Source of the DNA: Kitasatospora sp. NBC_00374
GTDB taxonomy: Bacteria; Actinomycetota; Actinomycetes; Streptomycetales; Streptomycetaceae
Assembly (NCBI RefSeq): GCF_041434935.1
Contig: NZ_CP107964.1
Location: 3,162,001 to 3,226,000 of the forward strand
Direction of reading: 5' to 3'
DNA length: 64,000 bases
Of the stretch, positions 10,254 to 20,579 are shown one piece after another. Made by a program: the position numbers and the translations under genes. The notes below the pieces were generated by a model. That model made no database searches. It saw only the letters and a program-made list of their open reading frames with translations, and was not told the origin of the DNA. Position 1 is the first letter of the stretch; every line of letters begins with the position of its first letter.

Positions 10254-11558
10254 TTAGTTGATTCTGACCGGGTTGACGATGTCGGCGACCATCACCAGCG
10301 CCGTGAAGCAGATGAAGATCCCGGCCACCACGTAGGCCACCGGCATCAGCCTGGCCACGTCGAACGGGCCCGGGTCCGGGCGGCGGACCAGCGCGGCGAA
10401 CCGCCGACGGACCGACTCCCACAGCGCCCCGGCGATGTGCCCGCCGTCCAGCGGCAGCAGCGGCAGCATGTTGAACAGGAACAGCGACAGGTTGATGCCG
10501 GCCAGCAGCTGGACGACGAACGCGAGCTGCTGGGTGGCGGGGAGGTCCATCGCGAACACGTCCCCGCCGAGGCGGGCGGCGCCGACCATCCCGATCGGGT
10601 CGTCGGTGGAGCGCGGGGTGCCGTCCACCACCGCGTGCCACAGACCGGGGATCTTGCTGGGCAGGGCGGCCAGCGACTTGACGCCGTGCTCGGCCATCGC
10701 GGTCATCTGGTCGGCACTCTCACCGACCGACAGGTGGTGCACCCCCTGGGCCGGGGTGATGCCGAGGAAGCCCGCCTCGACCGTCTGCCCCTTGACCGCG
10801 TACCCGTCCTTGTCCATCACGGGCAGGGTGTTGGTGGCGATCTCCGCGGAGAGCGCGACCTGCTGTCCGTCCCGCTCGACCACGATCGGCACGGTGCGGC
10901 CGGCCGAGTCGCGGATGTCGTCCTGGAGCTGGCGGTAGGTGGTGATCTGCTCGCCGCCGAAGGAGAGCACCCGGTCGCCGTTGTGCAGCCCGGCCTTGTT
11001 GGCCGGGGACAGCGGTGCGTCGGCGGGGCACACGTCCGTGCGCTCGCCGGTCTTCACCACGCACTGGCTCACCGAGGCCACCACCGGCACCGAGATCTGC
11101 TGGCCGATGCCCATGAACAGGGCCAGGAAGAGCGCGACCGACAGGATCAGGTTCATGAACGGGCCGGCGAACATGACGATGACGCGCTTCCACGGCTTGC
11201 GGGTGTAGAACAGCCGGGTCTCGTCGCCCTCCTGGAGCTCCTCGTAGGAGGCCTCCCGGGCGTCCTCGATCATGGTCCGCCAGGGCGAGCTGCTGCGCTT
11301 GGTTATCCGGCCGTCGGCTCCGGGCGGGAACATCCCGATCATGCGGATGTAGCCGCCGAGCGGGATGGCCTTGATGCCGTACTCGGTCTCGCCCTTCCGG
11401 CGGGACCAGATGGTCGGGCCGAAGCCGACCATGTACTGCGGCACCCGGATCTTGAACAGCTTCGCGGTGGAGAGGTGCCCGAGCTCGTGCCAGGCGATCG
11501 AGAAGAGCAGGCCGAGCACGAAGATCAGGATGCCCAGCGCCCACATCAGGTTGTTCAC
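10254..11558 (-). CDS. rseP: M50 site-2 metalloprotease (RseP/RIP type)
   Basis: 434-aa intramembrane zinc protease that would cleave transmembrane substrates such as anti-sigma factors or signal peptides. The active-site HELGH is at residues 24-28 in the first membrane segment. A PDZ domain lies around 150-260 ([22 protein letters not shown]), and the second metal ligand is in [12 protein letters not shown] near residue 370. Further membrane segments are seen near 110-135 and at the C-terminus. It starts 40 nt after dxr and is very probably in the same transcript. In streptomycetes it is conserved between the two MEP genes without a known link to that pathway. Confidence 0.92.
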   Translation of the reverse strand: MNNLMWALGILIFVLGLLFSIAWHELGHLSTAKLFKIRVPQYMVGFGPTIWSRRKGETEYGIKAIPLGGYIRMIGMFPPGADGRITKRSSSPWRTMIEDAREASYEELQEGDETRLFYTRKPWKRVIVMFAGPFMNLILSVALFLALFMGIGQQISVPVVASVSQCVVKTGERTDVCPADAPLSPANKAGLHNGDRVLSFGGEQITTYRQLQDDIRDSAGRTVPIVVERDGQQVALSAEIATNTLPVMDKDGYAVKGQTVEAGFLGITPAQGVHHLSVGESADQMTAMAEHGVKSLAALPSKIPGLWHAVVDGTPRSTDDPIGMVGAARLGGDVFAMDLPATQQLAFVVQLLAGINLSLFLFNMLPLLPLDGGHIAGALWESVRRRFAALVRRPDPGPFDVARLMPVAYVVAGIFICFTALVMVADIVNPVRIN

Positions 11559-11598
11559 TGCTGCTCCTCCGTCATGCCGCTCCGCTCGCCGTCCGTGC

Positions 11599-12834
11599 TC
11601 AACCCGCTGCCAGCTGCCGGGCCCGGGCGCGGGCCCAGTCCTCCGCGTGGAGGACGTCCGCGACGGTGAGAGAAGTTCCCGCCGGGGCGCCGTGCTCGGC
11701 CACCACCTTGGCGACAGTGTCCACGATGCCGGTGAAGGGCAGCCGGCCCTTCAGGAAAGCATCCACGCACTCCTCGTTGGCCGCATTGAAGACGGCCGGG
11801 GCCGTCCCGCCGAGCGTGCCGACCTCACGGGCCAGCTCCACCGCCGGGAAGGCGTCGTTGTCCAGGGGGAAGAACTCCCAGGTGGCGGCCTTGGTCCAGT
11901 CGCAGCCGGGGGCGGCGTCCGGGACGCGGTCCGGCCAGCCGAGGCCCAGCGCGATCGGCATCCGCATGTCCGGCGGGCTGGCCTGGGCCAGCGTGGAACC
12001 GTCCGAGAACTCCACCATCGAGTGGACGACGGACTGCGGATGGACCACGACCTCGATCCGGTCGAACGGTACGTCGTAGAGCAGGTGCGCCTCGATCACC
12101 TCAAGGCCCTTGTTCACCAGGGTGGCCGAGTTGATCGTGATCACCGGGCCCATCGCCCACGTCGGGTGCGCCAGTGCGTCCCCGGGGGTGACCGTGGCCA
12201 GCTGGTCCCTGGTCCGGCCGCGGAACGGGCCGCCGCTGGCGGTGACCACCAGCTTGCGGACCTCGGCCCGGGTGCCACCGGCCAGTGCCTGGAAGATCGC
12301 GGTGTGCTCGGAGTCGACCGGGACGATCTGCCCCGGCTTCGCCAGCTCCTTCACCAGCGGGCCGCCGACGATCAGCGACTCCTTGTTGGCGAGCACCAGC
12401 ACCCGGCCGGCCCGCAGCGCGGCCAGGGTCGGGGCCAGGCCGATCGAGCCGGTGATGCCGTTGAGCACCGAGTGGCACTCGATCCGGGCGGCCTCGGTGG
12501 CGGCCTCGGGGCCGGCCAGGATCTCGGGCAGCGCCCGACCGGCCGCGTTGGCCGCCAGCGCCTCGCGCAGCGGCGCGACGGCCGCCTCGTCGGCGACCGC
12601 CACGGTGTGCACGCCCAGCCGCAGCGCCTGCTCGGCCAGCAGCTCCACCCGGCCGCCGGCCGCGGACAGCGCGACCACCCGGAACCGGTCGGGGTTGCGC
12701 AGCACCACGTCGATGGCCTGGGTGCCGATCGAGCCGGTGGAGCCGAGGATCACCAGCTCCCTGGGACCGGACGGGTCCTTGACGATCGGATTGAAGCGCA
12801 GCTGCGGGTGGGCGAGCGAGTTCATGGGCACCAT
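11599..12834 (-). CDS. dxr: 1-deoxy-D-xylulose 5-phosphate reductoisomerase
   Basis: NADPH-dependent enzyme catalysing the first committed MEP-pathway step (DXP to MEP); it is the fosmidomycin target. The protein (about 411 aa) has the nucleotide-binding [16 protein letters not shown] near residue 30. The catalytic region has [21 protein letters not shown] and [10 protein letters not shown], and the C-terminal domain has [12 protein letters not shown]. The ATG at 12834 has AGGA close upstream; a longer frame to 12879 is open. It is first in dxr-rseP-ispG. Confidence 0.96.
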   Translation of the reverse strand: MVPMNSLAHPQLRFNPIVKDPSGPRELVILGSTGSIGTQAIDVVLRNPDRFRVVALSAAGGRVELLAEQALRLGVHTVAVADEAAVAPLREALAANAAGRALPEILAGPEAATEAARIECHSVLNGITGSIGLAPTLAALRAGRVLVLANKESLIVGGPLVKELAKPGQIVPVDSEHTAIFQALAGGTRAEVRKLVVTASGGPFRGRTRDQLATVTPGDALAHPTWAMGPVITINSATLVNKGLEVIEAHLLYDVPFDRIEVVVHPQSVVHSMVEFSDGSTLAQASPPDMRMPIALGLGWPDRVPDAAPGCDWTKAATWEFFPLDNDAFPAVELAREVGTLGGTAPAVFNAANEECVDAFLKGRLPFTGIVDTVAKVVAEHGAPAGTSLTVADVLHAEDWARARARQLAAG

Positions 12835-12892
12835 TGTGTCCTGCCCGCCCGGGTGCCGTGCCCGCCTCCCCCGGCTCACCCCCCGGCCGCGG

Positions 12893-13300
12893 TTACTTCC
12901 AGGCCCAGAGCTTCCCGTGCGCGGAGCCGTCCGCCTCGACCTCCCACTCGAACAGACCGGCGACGCCCTTCAGCGCGGCGAACTCGGGCGACGCGGACTC
13001 GTAGACCAGAGAGCCCCGCCAGCTGGTGCCGCCGCTCTCGGTGAACTGTCCGACCCCTTGGCCGGACCAGGTGGCGTGCGCGCCTCCCGGGCTCATCAGG
13101 ACGCCCTGCCCGATGCCCGCCAGCGTGCCGTCTGCCCGCATCCGCCCCGAGTAACTGCCGATGTCGTGCACCGGAACACCCAGGAGCTGCCCGTCCGCCT
13201 CGAACGAGGTCTCCACCGTCGGGGACAGCCCGTGGTCACCGGCGACCACCCGTCGCACCGTCGTCCGGCCCTCTTCCGAGCCCAGCTGGTCACCAAGCAT
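12893..13300 (-). CDS. Hypothetical beta-rich protein
   Basis: 135 aa, product not recognised. The ATG at 13300 has a strong GAGGAG upstream. The sequence alternates hydrophobic and polar residues with many glycines ([60 protein letters not shown]), as in a small beta-barrel, and ends LWAWK. There is no signal peptide or membrane segment. It lies between dxr and the aldehyde dehydrogenase gene, all on the minus strand. The overall pattern recalls small lipocalin-like or DUF3224-type barrels, but I cannot assign it. Confidence 0.7.
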   Translation of the reverse strand: MLGDQLGSEEGRTTVRRVVAGDHGLSPTVETSFEADGQLLGVPVHDIGSYSGRMRADGTLAGIGQGVLMSPGGAHATWSGQGVGQFTESGGTSWRGSLVYESASPEFAALKGVAGLFEWEVEADGSAHGKLWAWK

Positions 13301-13413
13301 GGCCGCTCTCCTCTCGTTGCCCCCTCCTTCCGGACTACGCCGGGCACCGAAAGGTGTCAAGACGGGCGAATGCCCCGCCACCGGCCTGCGGTGACGGGGC
13401 ATCAGCGGGTGAC

Positions 13414-14856
13414 TCAGAGGTCGATGCCGGTGAGCACCAGGACCCGCTCGTAGGTGAAGTCCTCCATCGCGTAGCGGACGCCCTCGCGGCCGACGCCGGA
13501 GTCCTTCACGCCGCCGTACGGCATCTGGTCGGCCCGGTAGGACGGGGCGTCACCGATGACCACGCCGCCGACCTGCAGCTCGCGGTGGGCGCGGAAGGCG
13601 ACCTGCACGTCGTGCGTGAACACGCCCGCCTGCAGCCCGAAGGCGGAGTTGTTCGCCTCGGCGAACGCGTCCTCGGTGGACTCCACCCGGTGCAGCGAGA
13701 GCACCGGGCCGAAGACCTCGGCCGTGGCCAGGATCGAGTCGGCCGGCAGCTCGGCGAGCACGGTCGGCGCGTACGCCGCGCCCTCGCGGGTGCCGCCGGT
13801 GAGGATCTTGGCCCCCTTGGCGACCGCGTCCTCGACCCAGGCCTCGACGCGCTTGGCGGCGTTCTCGTCCACCAGCGGGCCGACGTCCACGGAGTCGTCG
13901 CTCGGGTCACCGGTGACCTGCGCCTGCACCTTGGCGACGACCTTCTCGGCCAGCGCGTCGTACACCGACGCGTCGGCGATCACCCGCTGCACCGAGATGC
14001 AGGACTGGCCGCCCTGGTAGTTCGCGAAGGTCGCGATCCGGGTGGCCGCCCACTCCAGGTCGGCCTCCGAGGACCAGTCCGCGAGCACCAGGGCCGCGGC
14101 GTTGCCGCCGAGCTCCAGGGTGACGTGCTTGCGCGGCACCGAGTCCATGATCTGGTAGCCGACCTTGTCGGAACCGGTGAACGAGATGATCGGCAGCCGC
14201 TTGTCCTGGACCAGGGCCGGCATCTTCTCGTTCGGCACCGGCAGCACGCTCCAGGAGCCGGCCGGCAGCTCGGTCTCGGCCAGGATCTCGCCCAGGACCA
14301 GGGCGGAGAGCGGGGTGGCCGGGGCCGGCTTGAGGATGATCGGGGCGCCGACGGCGATCGCCGGGGCGACCTTGTGGGCGACCAGGTTCAGCGGGAAGTT
14401 GAACGGGGCGATGCCCAGCACGACGCCCTTGGGGAAGCGGCGCACCACCGCGAAGCGGCCCGTGCCGCCCGGGTCGGTGTCCAGCCGCATGGTCTCGCCG
14501 TTGGTCCGGCGGGCCTCCTCGGCCGCCCAGCGGAACACCGAGACGGCCCGGCCGACCTCGCCGCGGGCCCACTTGATCGGCTTGCCGTTCTCGGCGGTGA
14601 TCAGGCGGGCGATCTCCTCGGTGCGCTCGGCCAGGCGCTTGGACACGTGGTCCAGCGCGGCCGCGCGGACGTGCGCCGGGGTGGCGGCGAAGGCCGGCGC
14701 GGCGGCCGCGGCGGCGGCCACGGCCTCCTCCACCTGCGCGTCGGTGGGCACGCTGACCTTGCCCACCAGGCTGCCGTCGTACGGGTGGCGGACCTCGAAG
14801 TCCCCGTCGCCGCTCGCCTTGCGGCCGGCCAGCCAGAACTCATGGGTGGTGGTCAC
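13414..14856 (-). CDS. NAD(P)-dependent aldehyde dehydrogenase
   Basis: 480-aa ALDH-superfamily oxidoreductase that oxidises an aldehyde to a carboxylate. The cofactor segment is IAPFNFPLNLVAHKVAPA, then FTGSDKVGYQI. The general base is in VTLELGGNAA and the catalytic cysteine is Cys286 in GGQSCISVQR. The GTG at 14856 gives the usual family length; the frame is open further upstream to 15156 without conservation. The PucR-type regulator lies immediately upstream and gabT nearby. This suggests a role in GABA breakdown (succinate semialdehyde oxidation), but substrate specificity cannot be read from sequence. Confidence 0.88.
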   Translation of the reverse strand: MTTTHEFWLAGRKASGDGDFEVRHPYDGSLVGKVSVPTDAQVEEAVAAAAAAAPAFAATPAHVRAAALDHVSKRLAERTEEIARLITAENGKPIKWARGEVGRAVSVFRWAAEEARRTNGETMRLDTDPGGTGRFAVVRRFPKGVVLGIAPFNFPLNLVAHKVAPAIAVGAPIILKPAPATPLSALVLGEILAETELPAGSWSVLPVPNEKMPALVQDKRLPIISFTGSDKVGYQIMDSVPRKHVTLELGGNAAALVLADWSSEADLEWAATRIATFANYQGGQSCISVQRVIADASVYDALAEKVVAKVQAQVTGDPSDDSVDVGPLVDENAAKRVEAWVEDAVAKGAKILTGGTREGAAYAPTVLAELPADSILATAEVFGPVLSLHRVESTEDAFAEANNSAFGLQAGVFTHDVQVAFRAHRELQVGGVVIGDAPSYRADQMPYGGVKDSGVGREGVRYAMEDFTYERVLVLTGIDL

Positions 14857-15008
14857 GGTCGTACCGGCCCTCTCCTCGTCGTCGGCGGCTCCACGGACGG
14901 GGAGCCTGCCACCCACGGTAGGACCCGGACGGGCCAAACCGGATTGGACGCAGCGGAGCGGAACCCCTCCGGTCCACTCCACGATGGCAGGACCCCTCCG
15001 CGGCGGGC

Positions 15009-16574
15009 TCAGTCCTCGCCGGAGCGCAGCGCGAGCCAGAGCTCCATCCGGACGTCGGTGTCGTCGAGGGAGCGGCCGAGCAGCTCCTCCACCCGGCGCA
15101 TCCGGTACCGCAGCGTGTGCCGGTGCACCCCGAGGTCGGCAGCGGCCGCGTCCCACTGGCCGTGCCGCGACAGCCAGGCCCGCAGACTGGCCACCAGATC
15201 GCCGCGCGCCGTCCGGTCGTGGTCGCGCAGCGGCCGCAGCAGGCCCTCGGCGAAGGCGGTGACCGCCTCCTCACCGAGCAGCGGCAGCAGCGACCCCGCG
15301 CCGACCTCCTCGTGGTCGACCGAGCGCCGCCCGCCGCGCTGCGCCACCGCGAGCGCCCGCTCGGCCTGGGCGTACGCCGTACCCGCGTCCTCCAGGGCGG
15401 CCGGTGCGGAGACCCCGAGCGACAGCCCCTCCTGCTCCTCGACCGCGCCGAGGCAGGCCCGGTGCGCGGCGCCGTTGTCGAGGGCGAGCACCATCAGGCG
15501 CGGGCCGTGCGGGCCGTCCTCGCGGGAGACCAGCAGCCGTTCGCCGACCTTGCCGCCGGCCTGCTCGGCGCGGTCGCCGAGCTCACCGAGCGCCTCGGCC
15601 GCCTCCGGGCCGGCGGCGGCCCCGGCGACCAGGACCCTTATCGTGCCCTCGGGCAGCCCGCCGAACAGGCCGGAGGCGACCTGCCGGGCGGTGGCCACCT
15701 CACCGGCGAGCACCATCCGCAGCAGCGCCGCGCCCATCCGCTCCTCGGCCTGCCGCAGCTCGCGCGAGCGCTCCAGGGTCAGGGTGAGCAGGGCGACGGC
15801 CGCGTTCAGGACGTAGCGCTCGGTCGGGGTGATCCGGTCCTCGGTGCCGACCGCGAGGAAGCCGCGGGCCCGGCGGTCGGCACCCAGCGACTGGACCACC
15901 ACGTAGTCCTCGTCGGCGGTGTCGATCCCCGGGGACCTGCCCTGCAGCGCGGCGCTGGACGGCGCCGGTCTGCGGCGCAGCCGGTCCACCTCGGCGGCCA
16001 GCCGGCCCGCCCGGCGGGCCGCCCAGTCGGGGGCCACCGCGGAGAGCGCCCCGGAGCCGTCGTAGAGCGCGGCCCAGCCGCCGAGCCGGGCGGCGAGCCG
16101 GCGGACCACCGCGGTGGTGCCGTCCTTGCCGAGGGCGGCCCGGGTCAGCTCCTCCTGCGCCTCGAAGCTGGTGGTGACCGCCTCGTACTGCTCGGCGGCG
16201 AGTGCCGCGGAGACGGTCTTGGAGATCGCGATGAACGGCGTGGCCTCGGGCACCCGCAGCAGCGGGAGCCCGCGCTGCGCGGCCGCGTCGACCAGCGCCT
16301 GCGGCACCTCGGTGTGCGAGAGGCCGACGCCGAGCCCGAGGCCGACCACCCCGGCGTCGGCCAGCCGGTGGACGTACGCCTGCAGGCGGGCCGCGCTCTT
16401 GCCCAGCTTGATGCCGGTGGTGAGGAGGAGTTCGCCGCCCTCCAGGAAGGGCGTCGGATCGTCCAGCTCACTGGTGTGCACCCAGCGGACCGGCCGCTCC
16501 AGGTGGTCCGCGCCGGCGAGGACCGTGAGGTGGAGCGCGGTGTTGCGGACGACGGAGGCGAGTGTGGGGGGCAT
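15009..16574 (-). CDS. PucR-family transcriptional regulator
   Basis: 521-aa activator-type regulator. The N-terminal PucR domain (about 1-125) includes VVRNTALHLTVLAG, WVHTSELDDPTPFLEGGELLLTTG and GVVGLGLGVG. A GGDEF-like/CdaR central part follows, and the C-terminal HTH_30 (from about 455) reads WDAAAADLGVHRHTLRYRMRRVEELLG. The ATG at 16574 is preferred over an open frame to 16676 because the conserved domain begins right there, with GAAGG upstream. It lies 152 nt upstream of the aldehyde dehydrogenase gene in the same direction and about 2.5 kb from divergent gabT. This supports a role as GABA-catabolism regulator, which is inference from context. Confidence 0.9.
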   Translation of the reverse strand: MPPTLASVVRNTALHLTVLAGADHLERPVRWVHTSELDDPTPFLEGGELLLTTGIKLGKSAARLQAYVHRLADAGVVGLGLGVGLSHTEVPQALVDAAAQRGLPLLRVPEATPFIAISKTVSAALAAEQYEAVTTSFEAQEELTRAALGKDGTTAVVRRLAARLGGWAALYDGSGALSAVAPDWAARRAGRLAAEVDRLRRRPAPSSAALQGRSPGIDTADEDYVVVQSLGADRRARGFLAVGTEDRITPTERYVLNAAVALLTLTLERSRELRQAEERMGAALLRMVLAGEVATARQVASGLFGGLPEGTIRVLVAGAAAGPEAAEALGELGDRAEQAGGKVGERLLVSREDGPHGPRLMVLALDNGAAHRACLGAVEEQEGLSLGVSAPAALEDAGTAYAQAERALAVAQRGGRRSVDHEEVGAGSLLPLLGEEAVTAFAEGLLRPLRDHDRTARGDLVASLRAWLSRHGQWDAAAADLGVHRHTLRYRMRRVEELLGRSLDDTDVRMELWLALRSGED

Positions 16575-16731
16575 GGCACCTTCGATGGTTCGACCAGGCC
16601 GCGCCGTTGCGGCCGGGCGAGAGAGGGGTCTTCCCCCATTATGTACGGCCCGGACAAGCCGGAACGCCGAATCCACCGGACCGGAGTCACCGGCTCCGGA
16701 CCGGCCCTGCCGAAATGGCCCGGTCCCGGGC

Positions 16732-18840
16732 TCAGCTGCGCAGATCGACCAGCAGCGGCGGCACCTGTTCCCCGGTCACCGTCGACAGCGAGATCACCGC
16801 GTGGCCGGTCGGCAGCGCGTGGGCCAGGTCCGAGGGCGACCAGCGGTGCCGTTCGACGTCCCGGGTGGTGACGCTCTGGGTCTGCGCGGCCGTCCCGGAG
16901 AGCGCCTTGCGCAGGGCCCGCCCCGACTTGCGGACCAGCCCGCCGGAGGTGTCCGGGGTGTGCGTGACGGCCGTCTCGGTGACCAGGTGGGTGCCCCAGG
17001 CCTCGGAGAACAGCTTGCCGTCCCAGGGCGCGATGCCCGGGAAGGCCATCCGGCAGCCGACCGCGCCGAACAGCGGCGCCCGCAGCCCCTCCGGCAGGTC
17101 GACCAGCGTGCGCAGCAGCAGTACGGCGCCCGCGTTGAGACCGCGCATCCGCTGCAGGCCGCGCACCGCGTGCTGGTCGATCGCGGCCGAGGCGTCGTCC
17201 ACCACCAGGCCGGCGAACAGCTCGCGCTCCTCGCGCACCGCGGCGGCCTGCAGGAACTGGCCGACCACCAGGCGGGCCAGCATCCGGGCGGCCTCCGGGT
17301 GGCTGCGCTCGGGCAGCTTCACCCGGACCCGCAGCGGGTGGTCCAGGGCGCGCATCGCGAAGGCCGGCTTGGCGTCGGGCGTGCCGGCGAAGCAGTCCGC
17401 GAAGACCGGGCGGTCCAGCAGGGCCAGCCGGTCGGCGAGCAGCATCCCCGGGTCGTCGGCCCGGCCGCGCTGCCGGGCGCGCTGCTGGAGGTCGGCCTCG
17501 AACACACCGTCCCGGCCGGCCTTGCGCAGCGCCTCGGCCAGCTCGGCCCAGCCGTCCTCGTCCCCGCCCAGCAGGCCGCGCAGCTCGCGCACGCCGGGGT
17601 AGCGGCCGTGGGCGGCGTGGAACGGACCGACCACCTGCTGCAGGGCGGTTCGGGCGCTCTCCCCGCGCAGGACCAGCTCGTCCGGCAGCAGGGCGTCGGC
17701 CAACCGGGCGGCGGCCTCGTCGGCGGTGCGGGCGGCGCCGTACAGGTCGAGCCCGTACGGGGCGGCCGGGTCACCGGGGGCGATCACGACGTCGTACCAG
17801 GAGTCCGGGCCGAGGTCGCTGTCGGCGGCGCCGACCACCACCGCGCAGGCGGTGCCGGCCAGCGCCTGCAGGCAGAGCGCCTCGGCGAGCGGACGGGCCA
17901 GGCCGCTGGTCTTGCCGGTGCCGGCCGGGCCGACCGCGAGCAGCGAGGTGCCGAGCGTCGCCGGGTCGAGGGCGAAGCCCGCCGAGCGGTGGGCGGGCGG
18001 GTTCTTCAGGACGTTCTGGGCGGTGCCGAGCCGGACCTGGCGCACCAGCAGGTCGTGCCGGGCGCCGCGCCCGGGCAGGTCGCGGGCCTCGGAGGGGTGG
18101 GCGCAGGCGGCGGCGCCGCGGACGAGCACCTGCTCGGTGAAGTCGGGAAGCAGGGCGGGCGAGCCCAGCACCGCCTGCCAGGCCTGCCGGATCCGGACGT
18201 AGTCGACGTCGCCGACGGCCTCGGTGTCCAGCCGGGCGGCGGCCTGCTCGGCGCCGCCGGCCCGCAGGTCCTGCCAGGGCTCGGCCGGGCCGGCGGTCCG
18301 GGTGCCGGGCGGCGGGGTGTCCGGCACCTCGTGGGTGACGGTGCGGGAGAGCAGCGGGAGGAGGTAGCGGCGCCAGATCTCGGGCCAGCGGCCCATCCGG
18401 CCGAAGATCCTGATCACGGCGTAGGCGAGGGCGAGGTTCAGCAGCAGGGCGATCAGGACGGTGGGGACGAGCGGCAGCGCGCCGAGGCCCAGCAGGCCGA
18501 GCAGGGAGAACAGCGCCTGCCGGCCGTAGACGAAGGCCAGCCAGCCGACCACCAGGTTCAGTGCCGCGCGCAGCAGCAGCGGGCCGGCCGGTACGGCGGC
18601 GTCGGTGCTGCGGTTCTCGTCGAGCGGGCGGTAGTGGAGGCGGAAGATGCCCGCGGGGGTCTCCGGTCTCGGTTCGGCGGCCCACCCGGTGAGGTCGAAG
18701 GGTGGCCGGCCGCCGTCCGGGGGGCCGGGCTGCGGGGGTACCGCGGACCGTCCGCCCGCCCGCGCGGCCTGCTGCCCGTGTCCGCCGTCCAGTCCCATCG
18801 CGGCCCCGCTCCCTACGCCACCCCGGCACGATCGGTCCAT
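16732..18840 (-). CDS. FtsK/TraB-like membrane-anchored ATP-binding protein
   Basis: 702 aa. Two or three hydrophobic helices (about residues 88-150; ALNLVVGWLAFVYG, LGALPLVPTVLIALLLNLALAY) anchor a cytoplasmic ATPase. Walker A is VGPAGTGKTSG near 315. A Walker-B-like hydrophobic strand ending in Asp is in LFAGLVVDDASAAID near 560. The family is a conserved 'ATP/GTP-binding protein' of streptomycetes distantly related to DNA-pumping FtsK/TraB/VirD4 ATPases; the DNA substrate is not established. The N-terminal 50 residues are Gly/Pro-rich. An alternative start is the ATG at 18798. It is divergent from gabT with a 200-nt shared intergenic region. Confidence 0.75.
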   Translation of the reverse strand: MDRSCRGGVGSGAAMGLDGGHGQQAARAGGRSAVPPQPGPPDGGRPPFDLTGWAAEPRPETPAGIFRLHYRPLDENRSTDAAVPAGPLLLRAALNLVVGWLAFVYGRQALFSLLGLLGLGALPLVPTVLIALLLNLALAYAVIRIFGRMGRWPEIWRRYLLPLLSRTVTHEVPDTPPPGTRTAGPAEPWQDLRAGGAEQAAARLDTEAVGDVDYVRIRQAWQAVLGSPALLPDFTEQVLVRGAAACAHPSEARDLPGRGARHDLLVRQVRLGTAQNVLKNPPAHRSAGFALDPATLGTSLLAVGPAGTGKTSGLARPLAEALCLQALAGTACAVVVGAADSDLGPDSWYDVVIAPGDPAAPYGLDLYGAARTADEAAARLADALLPDELVLRGESARTALQQVVGPFHAAHGRYPGVRELRGLLGGDEDGWAELAEALRKAGRDGVFEADLQQRARQRGRADDPGMLLADRLALLDRPVFADCFAGTPDAKPAFAMRALDHPLRVRVKLPERSHPEAARMLARLVVGQFLQAAAVREERELFAGLVVDDASAAIDQHAVRGLQRMRGLNAGAVLLLRTLVDLPEGLRAPLFGAVGCRMAFPGIAPWDGKLFSEAWGTHLVTETAVTHTPDTSGGLVRKSGRALRKALSGTAAQTQSVTTRDVERHRWSPSDLAHALPTGHAVISLSTVTGEQVPPLLVDLRS

Positions 18841-19041
18841 CCGTGCCGCCTCTACCCATGCCGCCCACCCGGCGACACGCCCGCGCTCAATGTAGTGGAG
18901 GAGGACCGCGCGGTAACCGATCTCCGATCACTGGCCGCGCCGGACAAGTCGTACGGCCCACTGCTACCGAGTGGCGCATGCCCGCGCGGCCGGGCCCGCC
19001 GTAGCCTGCGAGGACCGCGTCTTGAGAATCTGGAGAACACC

Positions 19042-20382
19042 ATGAGCGCTGCAACGCCGCTCCCGCAGGAGCGCCGTCTGGTCACCGCGATCCCCGGCCC
19101 GAAGTCGCAGGAGCTGCAGGCTCGCAAGCTCGGCGCGGTGGCCGCCGGTGTCGGCACCACCCTGCCGGTCTACATCTCGCGCGCCGGTGGCGGCGTGCTG
19201 GAGGACGTGGACGGCAACTCGCTGATCGACTTCGGTTCCGGCATCGCCGTGACCAACGTGGGCAACAGCGCCGCCGCCGTGGTCGTCAAGGCGACCGAGC
19301 AGCTGGCCGCCTTCACGCACACCTGTTTCATGGTGACCCCGTACGAGGGCTACGTGGCCGTCGCCGAGCAGCTCAACGAGCTGACGCCGGGCGACCACGA
19401 GAAGCGCACCGCGCTGTTCAACTCGGGCGCCGAGGCGGTCGAGAACGCGGTCAAGATCGCTCGGGTCCACACCAAGCGCACCGCCGTCGTGGTGTTCGAC
19501 CACGGCTACCACGGCCGCACCAACCTGACCATGGGCCTGACGGCGAAGAACATGCCGTACAAGCAGGGTTTCGGTCCGTTCGCGCCGGAGATCTACCGCG
19601 TGCCGGTCGCCTACCCCTACCGCTGGCTGACCGGTGCGGAGAACTGCGCCGCCGAGGCCGCCGCGCAGGCGATCGACATCATCAACAAGCAGATCGGCGC
19701 CGACAACGTCGCGGCGATCATCATCGAGCCGATCCAGGGCGAGGGCGGCTTCATCGAGCCGGCCAAGGGCTTCCTCCCGGCGATCGCCGAGTACGCGAAG
19801 GCCAACGGCATCGTCTTCGTCGCGGACGAGATCCAGACCGGCTTCTGCCGCACCGGCGACTGGTTCGCCTGTGACGACGAGGGCGTCGTCCCGGACCTCA
19901 TCACCACCGCCAAGGGCATCGCCGGCGGTCTGCCGCTGGCCGCCGTGACCGGCCGCGCCGAGATCATGGACGCCGCGCACGCCGGTGGCCTGGGCGGCAC
20001 CTACGGTGGCAACCCGGTGGCCTGCGCCGCCGCGCTGGGCTCGATCGAGACCATGAAGTCCGAGGACCTCAACGGCAAGGCCCGGCGGATCGGCGAGGTC
20101 ATGCTGGGCCGCCTGCACGCCATGCAGGAGAAGTTCGACGTGATCGGTGAGGTCCGCGGCCGCGGCGCGATGATCGCCGTCGAGCTGGTCAAGCCGGGCA
20201 CCAAGGACCCGAACCCCGAGTTCACCGCCGCCGTGGCGAAGGCCTGCCACGCCGAGGGCCTGGTCGTCCTGACCGCCGGCACCTACGGCAACGTGCTGCG
20301 CTTCCTGCCCCCGCTGGTGATGCCGGAGCACCTGCTGGTCGAGGGTCTCGACATCATCGAGAGTGCCTTCGCCGCCGTCTGA
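19042..20382 (+). CDS. gabT: 4-aminobutyrate--2-oxoglutarate aminotransferase
   Basis: 446-aa class III PLP aminotransferase that moves the GABA amino group to 2-oxoglutarate, giving succinate semialdehyde and glutamate. Diagnostic segments are FNSGAEAVENAVKIAR, FDHGYHGRTNLT, IIIEPIQGEGG, VADEIQTGFCRTG and ITTAKGIAGGLPL. The Schiff-base lysine is Lys291. The ATG at 19042 follows GGAG by 7 nt. The coding frame happens to stay open far upstream, but only from 19042 is it conserved. A strong terminator follows. The nearby aldehyde dehydrogenase and PucR-type regulator complete a plausible GABA-utilisation locus. Confidence 0.95.
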   Translation: MSAATPLPQERRLVTAIPGPKSQELQARKLGAVAAGVGTTLPVYISRAGGGVLEDVDGNSLIDFGSGIAVTNVGNSAAAVVVKATEQLAAFTHTCFMVTPYEGYVAVAEQLNELTPGDHEKRTALFNSGAEAVENAVKIARVHTKRTAVVVFDHGYHGRTNLTMGLTAKNMPYKQGFGPFAPEIYRVPVAYPYRWLTGAENCAAEAAAQAIDIINKQIGADNVAAIIIEPIQGEGGFIEPAKGFLPAIAEYAKANGIVFVADEIQTGFCRTGDWFACDDEGVVPDLITTAKGIAGGLPLAAVTGRAEIMDAAHAGGLGGTYGGNPVACAAALGSIETMKSEDLNGKARRIGEVMLGRLHAMQEKFDVIGEVRGRGAMIAVELVKPGTKDPNPEFTAAVAKACHAEGLVVLTAGTYGNVLRFLPPLVMPEHLLVEGLDIIESAFAAV

Positions 20383-20400
20383 CGGTAGCGGAGCGTTCGG

Positions 20401-20433
20401 GAGCGGCCCGGTCCACCACGGACCGGGCCGCTC
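20401..20433 (+). terminator. Strong rho-independent terminator after gabT
   Basis: Perfect 14-bp stem (gagcggcccggtcc and its complement) with a 5-nt loop, followed by a T-containing tail (cgttttcg). It starts 19 nt after the gabT stop. Confidence 0.9.
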
Positions 20434-20558
20434 CGTTTTCGTACGCTTTCCGTGTCCCCGTTCGGAGAACGTTCACAGACCACCGAGTGACCATGGAGGT
20501 TGTACCGGCGGTGGTGAAGATGCTGTGGCGATCCAACGAACCATCCCGCGAGGGCAGG

Positions 20559-20579
20559 GTCATGACGTACTGTCATGAC
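20559..20579. promoter_or_regulatory. Paired GTCATGAC palindromes (candidate operator)
   Basis: The self-complementary 8-mer GTCATGAC occurs twice, separated by 5 nt (centres 13 bp apart), in the untranslated region between the gabT terminator and the PAP2 gene. The arrangement is typical of a dimer or dimer-of-dimers operator; the regulator is unknown. Confidence 0.5.
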
